A stretch of 64,000 nt of DNA from assembly GCF_000597865.1 (NCBI RefSeq), contig NZ_CP007453.1, forward strand, positions 310,001-374,000. Reading direction: 5' to 3'. A program made the position numbers and the translations under genes. The stretch is from Peptoclostridium acidaminophilum DSM 3953 (GTDB taxonomy: Bacteria > Bacillota > Clostridia > Peptostreptococcales > Peptostreptococcaceae). The stretch's first letter is position 1; the number at the start of each line of letters is the position of its first letter. Below, one piece after another: positions 7,078 to 15,849 of this stretch. The notes under the pieces were generated by a model. The model was not told the origin of the DNA and ran no database searches. It was given only the letters and a program-made list of their open reading frames with translations.

Positions 7078-8571
7078 ATGGATATGGAATACTGCAAAAG
7101 CTTTCCGGTTTTCGCGTTGCTCATGCCTTTGATGATATCGTTTGCGATGCCTCTGATAAAAAGCAACAGAGCAATAAAAAAACTCTCTGCAGCAAGCAGC
7201 GGGGCATCCATGACTTTATGTGCTCTGACGCTGAAATATGTCGTGGTGCACGGAGCCTATAAGTATAAAATGGGTCATTTTGAAGCGCCGCTTGGCATAG
7301 AGTTCAAGGTTGGGCCGTTTGAAGCCATAATGGCGCTGACATTCACTGTTGTTACATTCCTGGTTGTAATGAATTCATTAAGCCGCATTGAAGAAGAGAT
7401 TGGAAACCGAAATGTACAAATTTACTTCGTGCTTGTGAATATATTCTATGCATCGCTCGTTGGCATGGTATTTACAAACGACATATTCAATTCGTTTGTA
7501 TTCATAGAGGTCAGCACACTTGCGGCATGCGGTATGATAGCTGCAAACGGCAAAGGGCAGAGCATAGTCGCGGCCATAAAATATCTTGTATACAGCAGCA
7601 TAGGATCTGGACTTGTGCTCATGGGCATGGCTTTCTTGTATTCGGTTACTGGAAACCTCAACATAGACTTTATAAATTCTGAAATGGCGGCGGCGTGGCT
7701 CGAGTACGAAAACGTAGTCCTGATTTCGATGGCGCTTTTCGTTTTCGGGCTTGGAATAAAGGGTGCCATATTCCCGCTCCATGTTTGGATGCCAGACGCA
7801 TACGCATTTGCGAACCATACCTCAAGCGCACTTATTGCAGGGATTGGGGCTAAGGCCATAGTGGTCCTGCTAGTAAAGGTGCTCTACTCGATGTACGGCG
7901 CAGGCATTGTGGCGCAGTCTGGTTTGCTCAATGTGTTCGTTGTGCTCGGAGTGTCGGGCATGATAATGGGCTCGATATTTGCAATATTCCAGAGCGACAT
8001 AAAGCGGATGCTCGCCTATTCGAGCGTCGCGCAGATGGGATATATATTTCTCGGAATAGGTATGGGTAATGTATTGGGGCTGGCCGCTGCAATGTTCCAT
8101 GCTATAGGCCATTCAGTCACCAAGGCGTCGCTTTTTCTGAGCGCGGCCAATCTCACGGAAGCCGAAGGCAAAGAGCGAATTGATGAGCTTGAGGCGGTGG
8201 GAGGGAGAAGGCCTGTTTCGCTTGGCATATATACTGTCGGAGCCCTTTCCATGGCCGGCATCCCGCTACTGCCCGGATTTATTTCAAAATGGAACCTCTC
8301 AATCGCGAGCATCGAAGCGGGAAGAAATATGGTGCTGGCTGCCATAATAATAAGCTCACTCCTAAACTGCATTTACTATCTTCCTGTAGCCATAAAAGGA
8401 TATTTCAAAAAAAATGAAGTTGCAGGCATTGGAATTGAATTGTGCAGGCACGACAAGGCAGCATTGGGCATTTTGCCGCTTGCGCTTCTGTCATTTGCTA
8501 TCATTGGCATCGGAATTTTGTCGGGAGAAATAATGGACGCATTTCGCTTGGAATTTTCCAAACTTATGTAA
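7078..8571 (+). CDS. mrpD: MrpD-type proton antiporter subunit 1 (NuoL/M/N family)
   Basis: 497 residues, about 14 helices. It has the antiporter-family core with FNSFVFIEVSTLAAC (glutamate in helix 5), KGAIFPLHVWMPDAYAFANH (lysine in helix 7), SDIKRMLAYSSVAQMGYI and HAIGHSVTKASLFL. These charged residues form the proton/cation path in complex I-like antiporters. GGAGG lies five bases before the ATG. First of three paralogous large subunits in this operon. Confidence 0.9.
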   Translation: MDMEYCKSFPVFALLMPLMISFAMPLIKSNRAIKKLSAASSGASMTLCALTLKYVVVHGAYKYKMGHFEAPLGIEFKVGPFEAIMALTFTVVTFLVVMNSLSRIEEEIGNRNVQIYFVLVNIFYASLVGMVFTNDIFNSFVFIEVSTLAACGMIAANGKGQSIVAAIKYLVYSSIGSGLVLMGMAFLYSVTGNLNIDFINSEMAAAWLEYENVVLISMALFVFGLGIKGAIFPLHVWMPDAYAFANHTSSALIAGIGAKAIVVLLVKVLYSMYGAGIVAQSGLLNVFVVLGVSGMIMGSIFAIFQSDIKRMLAYSSVAQMGYIFLGIGMGNVLGLAAAMFHAIGHSVTKASLFLSAANLTEAEGKERIDELEAVGGRRPVSLGIYTVGALSMAGIPLLPGFISKWNLSIASIEAGRNMVLAAIIISSLLNCIYYLPVAIKGYFKKNEVAGIGIELCRHDKAALGILPLALLSFAIIGIGILSGEIMDAFRLEFSKLM

Positions 8572-8590
8572 TAAAGGAGGGGTTATCAGC

Positions 8591-10051
8591 ATGGGCGGCT
8601 TTCTAATGGCAGTGCCGGTAGTGTTGCCTTTCGCGTTTGCAGCTCTTATCGGCTCAAAGCGATATGCGTGCAAGGGTTGTGTCAACACCATAGCCGGCAC
8701 GGCTGTCATATTGAACTTGATATTTCTGGTATTGATTCTAGGTATGGATTTTCAAAAGAGCATTGAAATTGTGAGGCTAAACGAGAATCTCAGGATATTC
8801 CTGGACATAGACAGGATTGGGGCACTCTTTGCCGTTTTGGCATCGAGCCTTTGGCTTTTTACAGCGTTTTATTCGATGGGCTATATGAAGCATGAAGAGG
8901 GGCAGACGCGTTTTTTTGCTTTTTTCACGGCAACGCTCGGCGTAACGAGCGGCATAGCGTTTTCAGGGAACCTAATGACTCTATACCTGTTTTACGAGCT
9001 CCTAACGATTGTCACATACCCTCTCGTGATACACACTCAAAATGAGGAGGCCTTCGAGAGCGGGAGGCGATATCTTGCTTATTCATTTGGCGGCGCGGCG
9101 CTGGTCCTGGCTGGAATGGCGCTTTTATACAGCATAAGTCCAAATTTGGATTTTGCGGCTGGCAACATGGCTTATGCGCCGGAGGACAGGGCTACGCTTT
9201 TGTATGCGTTCATGATGCTCTTTATAGGATTTGGAGTAAAAGCGGCGGTAGTCCCTTTGCATTCATGGCTTCCAAGCGCAATGGTGGCGCCAACGCCTGT
9301 AAGCTCGCTGCTGCACGCAGTTGCTGTTGTTAAGTCGGGAGTATTTTCCATAATAAGAGTCGTATTTTTCATATTCGGAGCGGATGCTGTAAGGGACATA
9401 AACGGGCAGATTTACGCAGGAGCCTTTGTTGCCGTGACAATACTAATGGGTTCGCTGCTTGCAATGACGCACGACAATCTTAAAAAAAGGCTGGCGTATT
9501 CAACCATAAGCCAGCTTGGATATATACTTTTGGGAGTTTTCATGCTCAATGAAAAGGCGCTTGAGGGAGGTCTTCTGCATCTTGTTAACCACGCTCTTAT
9601 AAAGATTGTCCTCTTCTTCTGCGCGGGTGCGATATATGTAAATACGCACAAGAAAAAACTATCTGAATTAAAGGGCATAGGGAAAAGCATGCCGGTGACA
9701 ATGACGTGTTTTTCCATAGCCGCGGTCTCGCTAATTGGCATTCCGCCTACAAGCGGCTTTGTAAGCAAGTGGTATTTGGCAATCGGAAGCATAGGCGCTG
9801 GGAGAGTCTGGTTTGCTGTGGTTCTTCTTTTGAGTGCTGTGCTTACAGCGGCCTATCTGCTCCCGATAATAATTGCGGCGTTTTTTTCAAGTGATGAATG
9901 TGACAGCGGCAGCACTTTGGTAAAAAAAGAGGCTGAAGGCAAAATGCTCGCGCCGATTGTAATGCTTACTGCGGTAATAGTTCTTACGGGCATTTTCCCA
10001 TCCATAGTGCTTGGCTTCATAGAGCGTATAGTTTCGGACATCTCATTTTAG
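8591..10051 (+). CDS. Proton antiporter subunit 2 (NuoL/M/N family)
   Basis: 486 residues with the same fold as the upstream MrpD: YLFYELLTIVTYPLV (helix 5 glutamate), VKAAVVPLHSWLPSAMVAPTP, DNLKKRLAYSTISQLGYI and HLVNHALIKIVLFFCAG. The APTPVSSLLHA-type segment after the WLP motif is like NuoL/MrpA N-terminal parts, so it may stand in for the missing NuoL-like half of MrpA. AAAGGAGGGG precedes the ATG. Paralogous to its two neighbours. Confidence 0.85.
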   Translation: MGGFLMAVPVVLPFAFAALIGSKRYACKGCVNTIAGTAVILNLIFLVLILGMDFQKSIEIVRLNENLRIFLDIDRIGALFAVLASSLWLFTAFYSMGYMKHEEGQTRFFAFFTATLGVTSGIAFSGNLMTLYLFYELLTIVTYPLVIHTQNEEAFESGRRYLAYSFGGAALVLAGMALLYSISPNLDFAAGNMAYAPEDRATLLYAFMMLFIGFGVKAAVVPLHSWLPSAMVAPTPVSSLLHAVAVVKSGVFSIIRVVFFIFGADAVRDINGQIYAGAFVAVTILMGSLLAMTHDNLKKRLAYSTISQLGYILLGVFMLNEKALEGGLLHLVNHALIKIVLFFCAGAIYVNTHKKKLSELKGIGKSMPVTMTCFSIAAVSLIGIPPTSGFVSKWYLAIGSIGAGRVWFAVVLLLSAVLTAAYLLPIIIAAFFSSDECDSGSTLVKKEAEGKMLAPIVMLTAVIVLTGIFPSIVLGFIERIVSDISF

Positions 10052-10073
10052 AACGCTTTGAAGGGGTGATTTT

Positions 10074-12017
10074 GTGGAGAGCAATCTGATTTTGTTCATA
10101 TTATTATTTCCGGCGTCAGCTGCCCTGATTGTGTATTTTGCCGGACTCAAGTATAAACAGCATGTCAAACTCATGACTGCAGGCTTTTGCCTGGTTGAGC
10201 TGGCAGCCATTATGGCATTGGCGCCTTCGACTGGCGGATTGGATATAAGCTTGTATATGCCCCACATCATGGGTACGGGCCTATATATTAAAATGGACAT
10301 GTTCAGATATATATTTGTGTGCATGTCAAGCTTCATATGGCTGCTTGCGGCGATATACTCGATTTGGCATTTCAGGCAAGACAGCAAGCCAGCGAGATTC
10401 TCAATATACTTTCTTGTGACTCTGTCGGCTGTGATGGGAGTGTTCACTTCTGAAAGCCTTCTGAATCTCTTTACGTTTTTTGAAATCATGGCGCTTACGT
10501 CATACGTTCTTGTGATACACAGCGAAAGCAAAAAGGCGCATGAAGCCGGCAAACTTTATCTTATTATTTCCATTGTCACTGGAATGATAACGCTAATGGG
10601 CATATTCATAGTATATGAATATACAGGAGAACTGAGCATTTCGAGGCTTCCGCAGGCTGTGGCTGAAATGGGGCAAATCAAATACGCCGCCATGCTTCTT
10701 ATGGGCTGCAGCTTTGCAGCCAAGGCATGCATGTTCCCGCTGCACATATGGCTGTCTAAGACTTATTCTGAATCTCCTGTGCCTGCTACAGCTGTATTTT
10801 CGGCAATACTTGCAAAGACAGGTTTTTTCGGGATAATTATCATCGGATATATAATGAGCTGGGATAATGCTTTTGGAATATCTCTCATGGCACTTGCGCT
10901 TTCAAGCATGCTGCTCGGGGGATTCCTGGCGCTTATGCATATCGAGGTCAAAAAGATACTCGCCTACAGCAGCATGAGCCAAATAGGATATATGCTGCTC
11001 TCTGTGGCTTCGGCTGGGCTTGCGGCAACGCATGCTGACGCGGCTGTCTCGGCAGGCATTTACCATGCCGTGAACCACGCGCTCGTCAAGACGCTTCTTT
11101 TTATGGCGGCTGGTGTCATGATAGCAGATGCGGGTTCGGATAACCTCAATTCTGTGGGAGCTAGCGCCAAAAGCAACATGCTCAAGATGCTATTAATAAT
11201 AGGAATTCTATCGAATATGGGGATGCCCGGATTTGGAGGATTTGCAGGCAAGACATTGATACACCATGCCATAGGCGGCATTTTTGTCTCTCATATGCCG
11301 GGTGTCAAAGCTATTGCGGAGTGCGCATATTGGGTGTCAAGCGCACTTACGGTTGCTTATTCAATAAAGCTGTATCTGGCTCTCTTCCCAAGAACGGAAA
11401 AAAAGAATTTCAAAAGCATGGAAACAGGCTCGATTGCGGCCTATACCCCTATGCTTGTGGTCGCGGGTGTAATTGCCTTGGCATCCATGATGCCCCAGGC
11501 AGCAATCCATATGATAAGCGTCGGGGCCGGCCTTCTGTTTGAAAATCCATCGACAGAGCACGCTCAATTCTATACATTTGATTCGCTTAAATCTTCCGCC
11601 ATATCAATGCTTCTGGGGGTGGCGCTATACAGGCTGGCAGCGGCTAAGCTGCTTGTCAAAGCCGATGGCGGTGCGCTCTGCTACATTGATATTGCAAATA
11701 AATGGCCAGGCCTTGAAAAAAGCTTTTACCTCCCGCTGTTCGGCGCTGTTTTCGGAGCGTTAAAGAAAATATTCGGTTTTTTGGACGTGTTCATTACAGT
11801 TGCCGCTGAGAATGTTTCGGAAGGCTTCAGGAATATTTGCAGCATGGAAATCCGGACAAGGGAAGACAAGCCTGAATCCGGGGAAGAAAGCAATTTGCAT
11901 CTGAATCTGTCGCAAGTCACGCGCAAGCTGGTTGTGAGGATGGAGAGCGTGAACTATTCGGTTTTTCTGACCGCATCGATACTGTTATTTCTGATGTTTT
12001 CACTAATAAGAAAATAA
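10074..12017 (+). CDS. Proton antiporter subunit 3 (NuoL/M/N family, long form)
   Basis: 647 residues from a GTG preceded by AAGGGGTGA. It has the antiporter core (FTFFEIMALTSYVLV, KACMFPLHIWLSKTYSESPVP, EVKKILAYSSMSQIGYM, HAVNHALVKTLLFMAAG) and an extra C-terminal region of about 150 residues that ends with a polar stretch and a final helix, as in longer NuoL-like subunits. It closes the operon; an inverted repeat and a strong terminator follow. With the upstream gene it probably supplies MrpA-like function. Confidence 0.85.
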   Translation: MESNLILFILLFPASAALIVYFAGLKYKQHVKLMTAGFCLVELAAIMALAPSTGGLDISLYMPHIMGTGLYIKMDMFRYIFVCMSSFIWLLAAIYSIWHFRQDSKPARFSIYFLVTLSAVMGVFTSESLLNLFTFFEIMALTSYVLVIHSESKKAHEAGKLYLIISIVTGMITLMGIFIVYEYTGELSISRLPQAVAEMGQIKYAAMLLMGCSFAAKACMFPLHIWLSKTYSESPVPATAVFSAILAKTGFFGIIIIGYIMSWDNAFGISLMALALSSMLLGGFLALMHIEVKKILAYSSMSQIGYMLLSVASAGLAATHADAAVSAGIYHAVNHALVKTLLFMAAGVMIADAGSDNLNSVGASAKSNMLKMLLIIGILSNMGMPGFGGFAGKTLIHHAIGGIFVSHMPGVKAIAECAYWVSSALTVAYSIKLYLALFPRTEKKNFKSMETGSIAAYTPMLVVAGVIALASMMPQAAIHMISVGAGLLFENPSTEHAQFYTFDSLKSSAISMLLGVALYRLAAAKLLVKADGGALCYIDIANKWPGLEKSFYLPLFGAVFGALKKIFGFLDVFITVAAENVSEGFRNICSMEIRTREDKPESGEESNLHLNLSQVTRKLVVRMESVNYSVFLTASILLFLMFSLIRK

Positions 12018-12102
12018 CAGAAAAGCCGGCAGATTTTTTATAAGTGAGAAAAAGCCGGCATTGGCGGCTTTCTGGACAAATGGACATGCCTGCCTGGCTT
12101 TT

Positions 12103-12147
12103 AAAAAGGACTCTCAAGACAGCTCATGCCTTTGAGAGTCCTTTTTT
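12103..12147 (+). terminator. Intrinsic terminator of the mrp operon
   Basis: A 15-bp stem (12103-12117 with 12132-12146, AAAAAGGACTCTCAA on the 5' side) ends in six T residues. A weaker hairpin around AAAGCCG/CGGCTTT lies just upstream (about 12050-12072). Confidence 0.9.
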
Positions 12148-12212
12148 GTGATAGACTCATAAGTAGAGGGGAATATATACTATTGAAAATATTATAAGAA
12201 CGGGTGGCAAAT

Positions 12213-13814
12213 ATGAAAAAATTTGAGCTTAAGCTCCAAACCAAGATTACAATACTAATAACAATAGTTTTGGCAATGGCGATAGCCAACATAACATATC
12301 TTATAAGTGAAATCACCCAAAACACCATACAGGGCAAGCTCGAGGTCGATATAACGAACGTCGCTCAAATGATCGCCAAAAGCCCAAGCATTGAAAAGAG
12401 TCTTGCCGAAAAGGATGCCGAGGGAAGCATACAAAGCTATGTGATGGAAGAGATGTCATACCTAAAAGGGATAGATATGATAGTAGTTGCGGATATGGAT
12501 GGGATGCGGTATGCGCATCCGAACCCTGAGAATGTAGGCCGCAGATTCGTGGGCGGAGATGAAAAAAGAGTAATTGAAAACGGGGAAACCTATTTTTCGC
12601 AGGCACAGGGGACACAGGGAGATTCACTTAGGGTGTTTGTTCCGATTTTTTACGAGGGAAGACAGGTCGGCTTTGTAATGACAGGGACACTTATAAAAAG
12701 CCTTCAAAAGGAGAAGGAGCAGGCAATCCTTGGGGTGCTTGCAGTGTCAATGCTTGGCCTTGCAATAGGTCTGGCAGGCGCTTTCGTGCTTGCTGAGAAC
12801 GTCAAGAAATCAATATTAGGCCTGGAGCCTCGCGAGATTGGAAGACTCTATACAGAAAAGCAGGGAATGCTGGATGCCATACACGAGGGCATAATAGCAA
12901 TCGACAGGAACAGCAAAATAACCCTTATAAATGAATCTGCCTGCAAAATGCTAAGCATCAATGAGGAGTATGCGCACGGCAAGAATGTAACTGACATTTT
13001 CCCCACTAGCCATCTTCCCGAGGTTATAAGCACCGGGAAGGCTGAGTATGACGACGAGCAGAGGATAAACGACACGATAATACTGACAAACAGGGTACCC
13101 ATAAGGGATGGAGAAAGCATAACCGGTGCGATAGCCACGTTCAGGGACAAGACGGAGGTCACAAGGCTTGCCGAAGAAATAACGAGAGTAAGGCAGATAA
13201 TAGAGGCGCTAAGGGCAAATACGCATGAGTTCATGAACAAGCTGCACGTTATAATGGGGCTCATCCAGATGGACGAGGTTGAAGAGGCAAAGGACTATAT
13301 ACTCAGCGTAACACAGAACCAGCAGCAGATACTGAGCGTGATAATAAAAAAAATAAAGGACCCTACAATAGCCGGACTTTTGCTTGGAAAATTCAGCGAA
13401 GCAAATGAAAGAGGCGTATCAATCAATATAGATGATGCCACAAGCCTTTGGAAGGAGCACGGAAGCGTCACGAGCAACATGCTCGTCACGATAGTCGGGA
13501 ATCTTCTTGAGAACGCGCTGGATGCAATTTCTGCGCAAGAGTGCGTTAACGATGCGAAAAATATTGACATCAAAATATTGGAGACGGACGAGTCGATTGA
13601 AATAGAAGTGGCAGACTCGGGAGCAGGCATAAAAAAGGAAGACATGGAAAAGATATTTAGCAGAGGCTACTCCACAAAGGAAGGAAACAGGGGTATAGGA
13701 CTGGCCCTTGTAAAGAAGGCTGTGGAAAGCGTCGATGGAGAAATAAGCGCCTTGTCCTACGAGGGGATAGGGACGGAATTCATAGTCAAGCTGCCTAAAA
13801 ACAGGAGGTGCTGA
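12213..13814 (+). CDS. Sensor histidine kinase of the CitA/DcuS family
   Basis: 533 residues. A membrane helix (about residues 12-35), an extracytoplasmic PAS-like (PDC/Cache) sensor domain with YLKGIDMIVVADMDGMRYAH, a second helix near 175-195, a cytoplasmic PAS domain (EGIIAIDRNSKITLIN...), a dimerisation region with the phospho-acceptor motif ANTHEFMNKLHVI, and an ATPase domain with GNLLENALDA, ADSGAGI and RGYSTKEGNRGIGLALVK. This is the layout of kinases sensing citrate, malate or fumarate. Operonic with the response regulator (1-base gap) and next to malic enzyme and a 2-hydroxycarboxylate transporter, so sensing malate or citrate is likely. ATG 12213 is preferred over GTG 12204 because of GGGTGG spacing. 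Confidence 0.9.
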   Translation: MKKFELKLQTKITILITIVLAMAIANITYLISEITQNTIQGKLEVDITNVAQMIAKSPSIEKSLAEKDAEGSIQSYVMEEMSYLKGIDMIVVADMDGMRYAHPNPENVGRRFVGGDEKRVIENGETYFSQAQGTQGDSLRVFVPIFYEGRQVGFVMTGTLIKSLQKEKEQAILGVLAVSMLGLAIGLAGAFVLAENVKKSILGLEPREIGRLYTEKQGMLDAIHEGIIAIDRNSKITLINESACKMLSINEEYAHGKNVTDIFPTSHLPEVISTGKAEYDDEQRINDTIILTNRVPIRDGESITGAIATFRDKTEVTRLAEEITRVRQIIEALRANTHEFMNKLHVIMGLIQMDEVEEAKDYILSVTQNQQQILSVIIKKIKDPTIAGLLLGKFSEANERGVSINIDDATSLWKEHGSVTSNMLVTIVGNLLENALDAISAQECVNDAKNIDIKILETDESIEIEVADSGAGIKKEDMEKIFSRGYSTKEGNRGIGLALVKKAVESVDGEISALSYEGIGTEFIVKLPKNRRC

Positions 13815-13815
13815 A

Positions 13816-14487
13816 GTGATAAGAGTTATGATAGTTGAAGACGATCCTATGGTCGCATCAATAAACAAAAGATACGTTGAAAGTATAAAAGGATTCAGCG
13901 TAATTGGAATTGCGGGAAATGGCGAAGAGGCACTAAAGCTTATGAGAAACAGGGATGTCGACCTTATAATATTGGATGTGTATATGCCCAGGATAGACGG
14001 GATAAGCTTTCTCAAAAAACTCAGGCAGAACAATGTGACTACGGATGTAATATTCGTCACAGCTGCAAAGGAAATAGACTCTTACGACCAGTCCATGGCC
14101 TATGGAGCAGTCGACTACCTTGTAAAGCCGTTTGAATATGAAAGATTCAAGAAGTCGCTTGAGCACTACAGTATGAGGCGCAAAATACTCAAGGAAAAGG
14201 ACATTATAGGCCAGGAGGATATTGACAGGATAGCACTCTCTTGCGGGTCGGAGAAGGAGCAATCAACCCCGAAGGGACTCCACATAAAGACGCTGAGCAG
14301 GGTGAGGGGCTACATGCTCAAGAATAAAGGCAGGCTCATTACAGCAGATGAAATCGCAACGGCCCTGAGCATTACCAAGGTCACAGTGAGAAGATATCTG
14401 GAATACTTGGAGTCGATAGGTGAAATTGAGATAGAGGTCGAATACGGCGCGGTTGGAAGGCCTACCAACATGTACAGGCATATTTGA
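13816..14487 (+). CDS. CitB/DcuR-type response regulator
   Basis: 223 residues. Receiver domain with EDD at residues 8-10, phospho-acceptor aspartate in IILDVYMPRIDG (about D54) and the lysine in DYLVKPFEY. A linker and a C-terminal helix-turn-helix (TADEIATALSITKVTVRRYL) follow, as in CitB/DcuR/DctR regulators. GTG start right after the kinase stop with AGGAGG overlapping the kinase end. Probably activates the downstream malic enzyme and transporter genes; control of mrp through the shared 21-bp element is a hypothesis. Confidence 0.9.
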   Translation: MIRVMIVEDDPMVASINKRYVESIKGFSVIGIAGNGEEALKLMRNRDVDLIILDVYMPRIDGISFLKKLRQNNVTTDVIFVTAAKEIDSYDQSMAYGAVDYLVKPFEYERFKKSLEHYSMRRKILKEKDIIGQEDIDRIALSCGSEKEQSTPKGLHIKTLSRVRGYMLKNKGRLITADEIATALSITKVTVRRYLEYLESIGEIEIEVEYGAVGRPTNMYRHI

Positions 14488-14495
14488 CAAAAATC

Positions 14496-14516
14496 GTTGA
14501 ATGATAAAAAAATATC
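14496..14516 (+). promoter_or_regulatory. 21-bp element shared with the mrp leader (copy 2)
   Basis: Exact copy of the 21 bases at 4603-4623, here nine bases after the response-regulator stop and 129 bases before the malic-enzyme ATG. The flanking bases (GAAAT..., AACATTTA) are also loosely similar between the two places. Confidence 0.45.
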
Positions 14517-14536
14517 AGAAATTTCTTTATTTGAGA

Positions 14537-14572
14537 AACATTTAGGTTATTTTCTAAATGTTCTTTTTTTTT
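14537..14572 (+). terminator. Hairpin with T run between response regulator and malic enzyme
   Basis: AACATTTAG (14537-14545) pairs perfectly with CTAAATGTT (14554-14562), followed by about nine T residues. It would end the two-component operon. Its AT-rich stem is weak, so partial readthrough into the malic enzyme gene is possible. Confidence 0.7.
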
Positions 14573-14644
14573 GCCCCGGGGTGTATATTTACAATACAAA
14601 CAGGAACACAAAAATTCAGAATAAATGAAGAGAGGATGATTGGA

Positions 14645-15817
14645 ATGAATTATTCAGAATTAAGCTTAAAGTTGCATGAGGAGAAAGTTGGCAAAATCGA
14701 GGTTGTTTCAAAGGTCAGAGTTGAAAACAGGGACGACCTCAGCACGGCTTATACGCCTGGAGTCGCAGAGCCATGCAAACGAATCCATGAAAACGAGGAA
14801 GACGTTTACAAGTACACTTCCAAAGGAAATCTCGTTGCTGTAGTGACTGACGGAACAGCTGTCCTGGGACTTGGAGACATAGGACCAAAGGCAGCTATGC
14901 CGGTTATGGAGGGAAAGGCAGTGCTTTTCAAAGAATTTGCTGATGTGGACGCATTTCCCGTATGCATAGACACTAAGGAAGTGGACGAGATTGTAAACAC
15001 AGTTAAAATGATTGCCCCTACATTCGGAGGTATCAACCTGGAAGACATTTCGGCTCCGAGATGTTTTGAAATAGAAGAGAAGCTGAAGAAGGAAATAGAC
15101 ATACCTGTTTTCCACGATGACCAGCATGGAACGGCGATAGTTGTAAGCGCAGGACTCATAAACGCATTAAAGCTCGTCGGCAAGGACATAGGTAAAGCGG
15201 AGATAGTCGTAAACGGAGCCGGTTCCGCAGGCTGCGCAATAGTGAAAATGCTCTTTAGCATAGGTGCAAAGAACATAACAATGTGCGACAGATACGGGAT
15301 AATATACAAAGGCGCCTCGTTTAACTCGCCCCACATGGAGGAGCTTGCAAAGGTCACAAACAGCAAGGGCAAAACGGGCGCTCTGGCTGATGCCATGATA
15401 GGGGCTGACGTATTCATAGGAGTTTCCGCAGGTAATGTAGTCAGCGCAGAAATGGTTTCATCCATGAACAGCGGAGCCATAGTATTTGCAATGGCCAATC
15501 CGGTGCCGGAAATAATGCCTGATCTTGCAAAAAATGCTGGCGCGAGAGTAGTAGGCTCGGGACGTTCCGACTTCTCAAACCAGGTAAACAACGTGCTTGC
15601 TTTCCCGGGGATATTCAGAGGTGCGCTTAACGTAAGGGCAAGAGAAATAAATGAGCAGATGAAGGTTGCGGCGGCACATGCGATAGCAGGGATAGTCAAG
15701 GATGAAGAGTTGAGTGAGGACTACGTCATCCCTAATGCACTCGACAAGAGAATTGGCCAGGAAGTCGCACGCGCAGTTGAAAAAGCTGCCAGAGAGAGCG
15801 GAGTTGCAAGGCTGTAA
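14645..15817 (+). CDS. mae: NAD(P)-dependent malic enzyme (oxaloacetate-decarboxylating)
   Basis: 390 residues, the short bacterial form. It converts malate to pyruvate and CO2 with reduction of NAD(P). Visible motifs: AYTPGVAEPC near residue 25-35 (substrate tyrosine), VTDGTAVLGLGDIGPKA, the metal-binding stretch FHDDQHGTAIV, a NAD-binding GAGSAGCAI and a second MANPVPEI region. Some relatives (YtsJ-like) prefer NADP; I cannot tell. ATG 14645 chosen with GAGAGG nine bases before; upstream in-frame codons lie in the terminator region. Followed after 32 bases by the transporter gene, so the pair forms a malate uptake and decarboxylation unit. Confidence 0.92.
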   Translation: MNYSELSLKLHEEKVGKIEVVSKVRVENRDDLSTAYTPGVAEPCKRIHENEEDVYKYTSKGNLVAVVTDGTAVLGLGDIGPKAAMPVMEGKAVLFKEFADVDAFPVCIDTKEVDEIVNTVKMIAPTFGGINLEDISAPRCFEIEEKLKKEIDIPVFHDDQHGTAIVVSAGLINALKLVGKDIGKAEIVVNGAGSAGCAIVKMLFSIGAKNITMCDRYGIIYKGASFNSPHMEELAKVTNSKGKTGALADAMIGADVFIGVSAGNVVSAEMVSSMNSGAIVFAMANPVPEIMPDLAKNAGARVVGSGRSDFSNQVNNVLAFPGIFRGALNVRAREINEQMKVAAAHAIAGIVKDEELSEDYVIPNALDKRIGQEVARAVEKAARESGVARL

Positions 15818-15849
15818 ATATTAAAGGATAACAGGTGAGGAGGATTTAT

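Noticed and set aside
14806-15699. 297-residue reverse-strand ORF inside the malic enzyme gene
   Set aside because: Long only because of codon bias of the real gene; no start signal or known domain.
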